DNA of 64,000 nt, taken from the NCBI GenBank assembly GCA_017612555.1, contig JAGAFR010000031.1:1-64000 (forward strand). Reading direction: 5' to 3'. Positions 58,614-64,000 of the stretch are shown one piece after another. How positions within the stretch are numbered: the stretch's first letter is position 1; each line of letters starts with the position of its first letter. The notes beneath the pieces are model-generated. The model searched no databases and was not told where the DNA came from. It worked only from the letters and a program-made list of their open reading frames with translations. Source of the DNA: Lachnospiraceae bacterium (GTDB lineage Bacteria; Bacillota; Clostridia; Lachnospirales; Lachnospiraceae). A program made the translations under genes and the position numbers.

Positions 58614-61600
58614 TTAATTCCCTATCGCCTTAAGTATCATCTCAATGACATTGCTCTTTCTTGCCTTGATCTTGAAGGTCAGCGTCCTTGCTCCGCCGTA
58701 TTTTCCGATGCCCTTTACTATCACCTTGGCGGTACCGGGCCCCACGTTATTCTTGTAGGTGACGGTAAAGTCCTCACCGGGTACAAGATATTTGATATTT
58801 GGTGCTTTTCCCGTATACAGGAGTGCATTCAGCTCAGACTTTTTAAGTGTTATGGCGCTTCCCGTATAGGTCCTGTCTTTGATCTTTACAGCACTGGCTT
58901 TGCTTATCTGCCGGTCTTCCTTTATGTAGCGGTACTGTAACTTTGTACTGCTTCCTTCATATCCCTTCTTTCCGGTGATTGTTACGGTTACGATACCATC
59001 CTTGTCAGGTGCCGTATAGTCATCTCCTATTACATAGTCTTTGCCTGCTGTAAGCTTCTTCCCTTCAGGATCTTTTATCGTAACCTTCGGATTCTTATAG
59101 CCGTTCTTTGACTCGACTTTGTCCTCTGCTTCTATGGTCATGTTTGCGATGTCAGCGGGTTCTATGGCAAAGTACTGTTTCACCGTTCCTTTATAATTGC
59201 CCTTGCCCTTGATCGTGATGACTGCCGTTTCTCCATCAGTTACGGATCTGTTCTTTGAATACGATACGGTATAATCAACGTCTTCCTTCAGCATACTCTC
59301 GCCATCCATTACAGTTATGGAAGGTTTTGCTCCGCTCTTCGTAAATGGTACCTTCTTGTTAAATATATACGAAAATCCCGAGCCTTCTTCCTTTGAAAGC
59401 TCGCGTCCCTTTGTGATCGTAAATATGGCACTTGTGCTTCCCATAAGACCTTTAGCGTTCCCGTCTGCCGCGGTAAATATGATCTTTGCATCGCCCGGGA
59501 CTGTATTATTTACGTAAGTCACTTCATAGTCGGTACCTTCTGCAAGGGTATCTCCGCCAAGTGATACGATGTAGCTGTCCTTAGGGAGTGTTGTCGGCTT
59601 ACCTTCGTAGGTAACCTTTTTCGCGTTCAGGGTGACTTTTGCAGATGACATGAGCTTATCCTTATCTCCTGTCACCTTGATGTTTCCTGTAAATTCGCCC
59701 GTAAGGTTCTTATTGTTCTTCTTGGGTGTGATCTTTACGGTATAATCACCCGGTTCCTTTAAACCGTTTACGGGGTTTTTGTCCTTATCATAATACTTGT
59801 ATGATGTCTGTTCTTTTAAGTTAAAACCGCTTTCCTTTATAGTCACGGAAGGTGTGGGCTTTTGGAGCTTCCCTGTTGCCGCGATGATTATGGGTTCCAC
59901 TGCTCCTCGCTCACCAAGATCCGAAGGAAGGATGGTAAATGTCAGCGAACTCTGGGATGTGCCTTTATAACCTCCGGTAAAGCTGACCGTAACTTTGGCG
60001 CTGCTTCCGGCATTTTTGTTGCTACTGTACTTGACCGAGTAATCGCTCCCCTCTGCAAGGCGCTTTATTCCGTCATATACGTGGACAGTGGGCTCTATAG
60101 GCTTACCCGTATAGTAAAGATCATTCTCATCCACATTTACTGTCCATATGTTTGTCTCTACCGTCTCCTCTCCATCCTTATCAACGGTCTTCTTATAGAC
60201 TTCTTTGTCGTCTATCTTAATGGTCGTAACACTTGTTCCGTCTTCTTCGGTCTTGGTTTCCACATCAACATCGGCCTTGATTTTTCCATCATCGCCGGTA
60301 AGATCCTCGAGGAGTTGCTCTATCTCTTTTGCCTCTTCCTGTGAAGGTTCAAGCCTCGGGATGGTCTCTGTGTAAGTATCGCCACATCCCTCACGAGAGC
60401 ATTTATACGTCTTCACACCTTCCGTAAGTACAGTCGGCTCTTTCGTGACTGTACCTACATAGTTATGTCCCAGAGCGGGGATTGTTGATGTATAGCAATA
60501 ATCACATCCGGTACATCTGTGTATCATCTCACCTGCAGTAGTACAGGTGGCAGGTGTTACGGTGCTGCTGGTGAAGGAGTGGGTGTGCGGAGCGGTTATC
60601 GTGAACGTCCACGCATCTTTCGTTATATCACACACAGATGTATAATCAGCACCTTCTGTAACATCAAGTTTAACCATATATGTCCCGATATCTTTGGGCG
60701 CTCCGGTAAGTTCTGTTCCATCTTTATAGTATTTTACCGTGATATCTCCCATGCCGGATATGCCTGAAGCCGCTACAGCTGTAGCTTCTTTCGGATTGCC
60801 GTCATATACAAGATCAGTCGGAAGCGTTACCGTAAAATCGTCTGCCGAGGGTGTCTGCTTTGTCGCAGCCTCTGTAAGATCAAGCAATCGAGAAGAGTAA
60901 TCGGTCTTCTTATCTCCGTTGCACTGCTCCTGGAATACATACAGTTTGCTCATGGTGGTAGGAGCGTCTGCCGGGATGTTTATTGTTGCTGTTCCGCTTG
61001 CGGAATCTTTCGTGGATGCTATATGTCCATAATAGAGGACTGTCCCGGCGGCGTTCGTGATGATTGCAGATACGTATTCATTATTCCCCGTTGTCGCTCC
61101 GCTGTATGAGATCTTAAGTTCTGCTCCGCGCGCAAGAGTATTGTGGTCTGTACGCTCGGCTGTAAATCCGCCTTCCCCGTCGCGGCTTGTATCGTGTACC
61201 GTCAGCTTCCATTCACTACCTGAATAAGCTTCCACTGCAGTCAGCGCATTGGCACCTGTGGTGCCGGAGATTTTGCCATCCTCGGCGGCAGATGTGAGGA
61301 GGGCGGATGAGAGATTTATGTTCAAAGCGGGCCGCACCGCGACATTAGTAGTGTCGACATAGAGGGCCTGCGTGTCCACGTAGCCACTGTTTCCGACACT
61401 CGCGGCAACATCATCGCGGCCGGGAGAGCGCAGCCACCACAGGCACGCATTTCCGGCTCCACCATAAGCTTTTTGCCCAGCATATGTTGTATTAATGGCA
61501 ACGCGTTTCTCATCGTTTGTGAAACCATAGTCCGTGTTTTGGACTTCATCTACTGATAACAGGAAAAGCATATCCGTATCCGTGATGCTTACATTAGCTG

Positions 61601-63062
61601 TCGGAGCGATCGCTCCTATCTCCCTGCTGTCAAATGCTGTATTTATAAAGTTTGGATTCACCGATTCGTATCCGTTTAGCCACTTGCGCAAAGTACAGTC
61701 TGCCCAGACATTAGTCTTTGCGGGTGTTTTGGCAAACGTCATGGCGTCCAGGCTTTGATCAGAAAGCAGGAACAAGGTTCTATTTGTTGTGTTATTCCGC
61801 AGAACTCTCCATTTGATCGGCTCTTTATCAGTGCTATTACTCTGGAAGTAATTCCCGAAATATACGCTGCTTGCCTGTGCGCTGATTATATTCGGTGCTG
61901 CGTCATTATCGACAAGCACGACAGATACCGCAGGTATTGTGATCTTTACAGGTGCACTCGCATAATCCGTTTGTGTATCTCCGTTTATCTTTTCGGCGAG
62001 TATATATACCTTCCATGAAGGATCATAATCTCCCGGCAGCGTAAAGCTTCCCGTGCCGTCCCCCGCCGATGTATCCAATTCACCGTAATATTTTAATACT
62101 GCTCCTTCTGCATTCCATTCCTTATTTGAAATAAACACAGATACTCTGTCATAATCTGATGTTCCTGTTTTTGTAATTGTGTACGGAACGGTTATGGTCG
62201 TACCTGTACGGGTCACACTTCCATTCTTTGCAACGGTTAAGCCGTCATCCTTTACCGTCAGTTTCCACCCGGTTGTGCTGTGATCCCCCGGAGCATTTAA
62301 GGTGCCTGCGACACCTGATGATTTGATGCCTGCGGCATCAGATGTGAGGATGATGGATGAAAGATTTAAATTAAAAGCGGGACGCACACCTCCAAGGTCT
62401 TTGACATAGGCATCGCACGGCGTGGCGCCATTTAATGAGACACATGCGGCTTTGATATTTTGGGGGCCCGGCGAGCGCACCCACCAATAAAACGATGCTC
62501 TACGTAAATCGTTATTAGTGTAATATGCCTCCTGTGCTGATAATGGCCATAGTTTTGCATTGCTCACCTCAGTTCCCGCTACTCCGTCAGTATATGGCGG
62601 AGTGCCGGAATAACTCCCGGTTTGCAGTGTCCTTGAGATAATATTACTGTCTTCAATGCTTGTAAATCCGTTTGTATATATATTAACAGCACTCTGCAGT
62701 TTAGAACCGGCATATTCATTGCTATAAGGTACTACATCATCGAACTCTGAGTTACAGATTTTATCTGATGCCAGAAGCGTAGCAGTATTCGCGGATGATG
62801 CCACACTTTGCTCCGTCCCGTTATATCCTATAACTCGCCACGATAAAGCTGCATTATTGCTCTCATCCCTTCCATAGTATACCGTTGCCGCAGTTGCAGT
62901 ATTTACATTCACCCCAAGCACTGCAGGTCCAAGCTGCAGGTCCTTCCCCGTACCTGCGGCATATACAGGCACAGACAGGTTAGGAATTGTTGTAATACAG
63001 GTTGCAACGCCAAGCACGGTACTTAAGATTAATGCGATCCCCTTCCTGCTCTTTCCTCTCAT
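58614..63062 (-). CDS. Large secreted DUF6273/Ig-like repeat protein
   Basis: A 1482-residue secreted protein. Signal peptide (about 1-35, ending VYA), two DUF6273 domains (about 60-245 and 395-625). Both contain a WW-RSPG motif (YWWVRSPGPQN, LWWLRSPGRDD) and a closing VRPAxNxNLSS. Two beta-sandwich segments (about 250-385 and 625-760), an MBG-like domain (about 765-850), a Cys/His-rich repeat (CTGCDYCYTSTIPALGHNY; CSREGCGDTYTETIP) and five or so Ig-like repeats to the C-terminus follow. No LPXTG or SLH motif was found. ATG at 63060-63062 behind GGAGG. DUF6273 is thought to have a C-type-lectin-like fold; ligand unknown. Probably an adhesin or matrix protein. Confidence 0.82.
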   Translation of the reverse strand: MRGKSRKGIALILSTVLGVATCITTIPNLSVPVYAAGTGKDLQLGPAVLGVNVNTATAATVYYGRDESNNAALSWRVIGYNGTEQSVASSANTATLLASDKICNSEFDDVVPYSNEYAGSKLQSAVNIYTNGFTSIEDSNIISRTLQTGSYSGTPPYTDGVAGTEVSNAKLWPLSAQEAYYTNNDLRRASFYWWVRSPGPQNIKAACVSLNGATPCDAYVKDLGGVRPAFNLNLSSIILTSDAAGIKSSGVAGTLNAPGDHSTTGWKLTVKDDGLTVAKNGSVTRTGTTITVPYTITKTGTSDYDRVSVFISNKEWNAEGAVLKYYGELDTSAGDGTGSFTLPGDYDPSWKVYILAEKINGDTQTDYASAPVKITIPAVSVVLVDNDAAPNIISAQASSVYFGNYFQSNSTDKEPIKWRVLRNNTTNRTLFLLSDQSLDAMTFAKTPAKTNVWADCTLRKWLNGYESVNPNFINTAFDSREIGAIAPTANVSITDTDMLFLLSVDEVQNTDYGFTNDEKRVAINTTYAGQKAYGGAGNACLWWLRSPGRDDVAASVGNSGYVDTQALYVDTTNVAVRPALNINLSSALLTSAAEDGKISGTTGANALTAVEAYSGSEWKLTVHDTSRDGEGGFTAERTDHNTLARGAELKISYSGATTGNNEYVSAIITNAAGTVLYYGHIASTKDSASGTATINIPADAPTTMSKLYVFQEQCNGDKKTDYSSRLLDLTEAATKQTPSADDFTVTLPTDLVYDGNPKEATAVAASGISGMGDITVKYYKDGTELTGAPKDIGTYMVKLDVTEGADYTSVCDITKDAWTFTITAPHTHSFTSSTVTPATCTTAGEMIHRCTGCDYCYTSTIPALGHNYVGTVTKEPTVLTEGVKTYKCSREGCGDTYTETIPRLEPSQEEAKEIEQLLEDLTGDDGKIKADVDVETKTEEDGTSVTTIKIDDKEVYKKTVDKDGEETVETNIWTVNVDENDLYYTGKPIEPTVHVYDGIKRLAEGSDYSVKYSSNKNAGSSAKVTVSFTGGYKGTSQSSLTFTILPSDLGERGAVEPIIIAATGKLQKPTPSVTIKESGFNLKEQTSYKYYDKDKNPVNGLKEPGDYTVKITPKKNNKNLTGEFTGNIKVTGDKDKLMSSAKVTLNAKKVTYEGKPTTLPKDSYIVSLGGDTLAEGTDYEVTYVNNTVPGDAKIIFTAADGNAKGLMGSTSAIFTITKGRELSKEEGSGFSYIFNKKVPFTKSGAKPSITVMDGESMLKEDVDYTVSYSKNRSVTDGETAVITIKGKGNYKGTVKQYFAIEPADIANMTIEAEDKVESKNGYKNPKVTIKDPEGKKLTAGKDYVIGDDYTAPDKDGIVTVTITGKKGYEGSSTKLQYRYIKEDRQISKASAVKIKDRTYTGSAITLKKSELNALLYTGKAPNIKYLVPGEDFTVTYKNNVGPGTAKVIVKGIGKYGGARTLTFKIKARKSNVIEMILKAIGN

Positions 63063-63090
63063 TTTCCGTCATCCTCCACTCTGGTAATAA

Positions 63091-63141
63091 TAAAACAAAA
63101 ACGTCCGTACACTAAACATTGGGCTTGGTGTTACGGGCGTT
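63091..63141 (-). terminator. Terminator of the cyclophilin-like lipoprotein gene
   Basis: Stem 63100-63115/63125-63141 (AACGtCCGTaCAC / GTGttACGGgCGTT with small mismatches) followed on the minus strand by TTTTGTTTTATT. It lies between the lipoprotein gene and the large surface-protein gene. Confidence 0.75.
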
Positions 63142-63165
63142 CCCTAAATCTCTTAACCTTATAAT

Positions 63166-63195
63166 ACATAATGATTCTAACTTCATATCAATTGA
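63166..63195 (+). repeat. 30-bp direct repeat, right copy
   Basis: ACATAA-TG-ATTCTAACTTCA-T-ATCAATTGA; 27/30 identical to 56994-57023. Here, but not in the left copy, a TATTATA follows on the minus strand. Confidence 0.75.
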
Positions 63196-63212
63196 TGTGC
63201 AATGGATTTTTT

Positions 63213-63719
63213 CTATTCTGTCCATTCCACGAAAAACTCGGCTTTTATATCATCCTTACCGCCAAATACTTCCTTCCATTGCGCTATATCCTCATCGGTT
63301 CCGCCGCTAAGTTCTCCAAGTTTGGTAAAGTTCCACGTGTTCTCACCGTAATATATCGTTATCTTATTTCCCTGATACAGTATGACATCGCCGGGTTTGG
63401 TAGTGATCTCGCTGTCATTTGTCGGAAGATCCCACGGCAATTCTCCGACCTTCTCAAATCCGCCATAATCACTCATATCTACAACAAGGTCATCCTTCTT
63501 TATCTTTTCAAGAAAGGCCTCTGCCGATGAGTTACTTTCAAGATCGATCGTAAAGAACGAATCTCCGACCCTTACTCCTACGATGGGCATCGGATCCACA
63601 TCTTGTGATTGGAACATGCCGTCACCGTCCATGACCTGTCCCCTGTCAGTTCCCAAGCCGGAACATGCGCAGGCCAACACCGCCATCACCGCAACAGAAA
63701 TGATCATCCATTTTTTCAT
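63213..63719 (-). CDS. Lipoprotein with cyclophilin-like domain
   Basis: A 168-residue exported lipoprotein: signal peptide with lipobox LACAC (Cys at about residue 19), a short linker, then a cyclophilin-like fold (about 45-165). The domain begins VGVRVGDSFFTIDLESNSSAEAFL and includes YGGFEKVGELPWDLPTND, TTKPGDVILYQGNKITIYYG and FTKLGEL. Such domains resemble cyclophilins but usually lack isomerase residues; role unknown. ATG at 63717-63719 with GAGGGG. Own promoter at 63765-63792 and own terminator, so it is monocistronic. Confidence 0.85.
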   Translation of the reverse strand: MKKWMIISVAVMAVLACACSGLGTDRGQVMDGDGMFQSQDVDPMPIVGVRVGDSFFTIDLESNSSAEAFLEKIKKDDLVVDMSDYGGFEKVGELPWDLPTNDSEITTKPGDVILYQGNKITIYYGENTWNFTKLGELSGGTDEDIAQWKEVFGGKDDIKAEFFVEWTE

Positions 63720-63764
63720 GTGTTACCCCTCTACTGTATTCTAAATTTCGTTTATTATGATAGA

Positions 63765-63792
63765 ATTATACCACTATGCACAACCTTTTAAA
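63765..63792 (-). promoter_or_regulatory. Promoter of the cyclophilin-like lipoprotein gene
   Basis: Minus-strand TTTAAA (63787-63792), 16-bp spacer, extended TGG-TATAAT (TATAAT at 63765-63770). Confidence 0.65.
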
Positions 63793-63793
63793 C

Positions 63794-63837
63794 AAACAAA
63801 GTAGCGCATAGAATTTCTCCCATGCGCTACTTTGTTT
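63794..63837. terminator. Strong hairpin terminator near the right edge
   Basis: Perfect 16-bp stem: arm 63794-63809 pairs with 63822-63837 (AGTAGCGCAT/ATGCGCTACT core, A/T-rich ends) with a 12-nt loop. It should end minus-strand transcription arriving from the right, just upstream of the lipoprotein promoter. Confidence 0.85.
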
Positions 63838-63851
63838 TCTACTCCAAGGCA

Positions 63852-64000
63852 TCATCCGTTGAAGTGTCTTATCATTTTTGCAAAGTTATGTACTTCATGT
63901 ATGACAACTTCTTCATGTGTTATTTCGTATATGAATGTATAGTCTTCATAATAAAACTCTCTTATCGATAAAATCTACCGCTCTGTCAGTATCATCCTGT
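63852..64000 (-). pseudogene. Possible frameshifted RelE/ParE-like toxin end (cut by window edge)
   Basis: The last 36 codons before TGA (63852-63854) read REFYYEDYTFIYEI...VHNFAKMIRHFNG, resembling the C-terminal strand of RelE/ParE-type toxins. This frame is closed by a TAG about 40 codons upstream of the stop. A neighbouring frame reads DDTDRAVDFIDK before it closes at a TGA, and would join if two bases were restored at the AGAGAG run (about 63957-63963). A frameshifted toxin gene fits, but only 149 bp are visible. No antitoxin is in view. Confidence 0.35.

Noticed and set aside
1..64000. CRISPR arrays, rRNA, tRNA genes, insertion sequences, prophage genes
   Set aside because: Gaps between genes were scanned by eye on both strands and no regularly spaced repeats, transposase, integrase or tRNA cloverleaf was found.

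Overview
The window reads as a chromosomal segment of an anaerobic, low-to-mid GC Gram-positive bacterium of the Clostridia, most probably Lachnospiraceae (a Butyrivibrio/Roseburia-like gut or rumen organism). This is inferred from pyruvate formate-lyase, an archaeal-type prolyl-tRNA synthetase, reverse rubrerythrin, an intracellular GH43 plus ABC-sugar operon, long same-strand gene runs with strong GGAGG ribosome sites, and large secreted proteins with Ig-like repeats. Most genes lie on the minus strand. No tRNA, rRNA, CRISPR array, insertion sequence or phage gene was seen.

Layout. 1-2150: start of pflB with a promoter carrying a dyad, a DUF1858 redox protein, mecA, and a roughly 480-nt gene-free stretch with its own plus-strand promoter and many helices (candidate large non-coding RNA). 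2152-7685: GH18 cell-wall hydrolase, acyl-CoA-synthetase-like ligase, the rpsF-ssb-rpsR operon, a sirtuin. 7866-12513: an operon read from a perfect, apparently leaderless promoter: plsY, membrane FKBP isomerase, a fused AAC(3)/DUF4910 protein, an acyl carrier protein and a MaoC hydratase. 12696-22024: a pentose-oligosaccharide operon (binding protein, two permeases, GH43, xylulokinase, DUF4867, fucose/arabinose-isomerase-like enzyme) with a divergent AraC regulator. 22095-22220: a 41-residue membrane protein gene with its own terminator.

22228-31735 (minus): pyrK, pyrD, a charged hypothetical, ispE, a GntR regulator, DUF1934, galU, a membrane hypothetical, asnS, a coiled-coil NlpC/P60 hydrolase and a glycosyltransferase. 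pyrC is divergent, sharing the promoter region with pyrK. 33124-46852 (minus): alaX, proS, ackA, cca, a PEGA protein, a GT-C-like/lipobox fusion, ddl, murF, degV and plsC, i.e. translation quality control, tRNA maturation and peptidoglycan/phospholipid precursor synthesis. 46928-50092 is a secreted GH25 muramidase with Ig-like repeats.

50095-56678: reverse rubrerythrin, DtxR-type regulator, a FliD-like protein and partner, an orphan PotD-type lipoprotein, RidA, a membrane diguanylate cyclase and a YitT transporter. 56753-64000 is the most accessory-looking part: a truncated BspA-like gene, an AT-rich DUF234-type ATPase, a 1482-residue DUF6273/Ig-like surface protein, two near-identical 30-bp direct repeats 6.2 kb apart, a cyclophilin-like lipoprotein and a broken RelE/ParE-like fragment at the edge.
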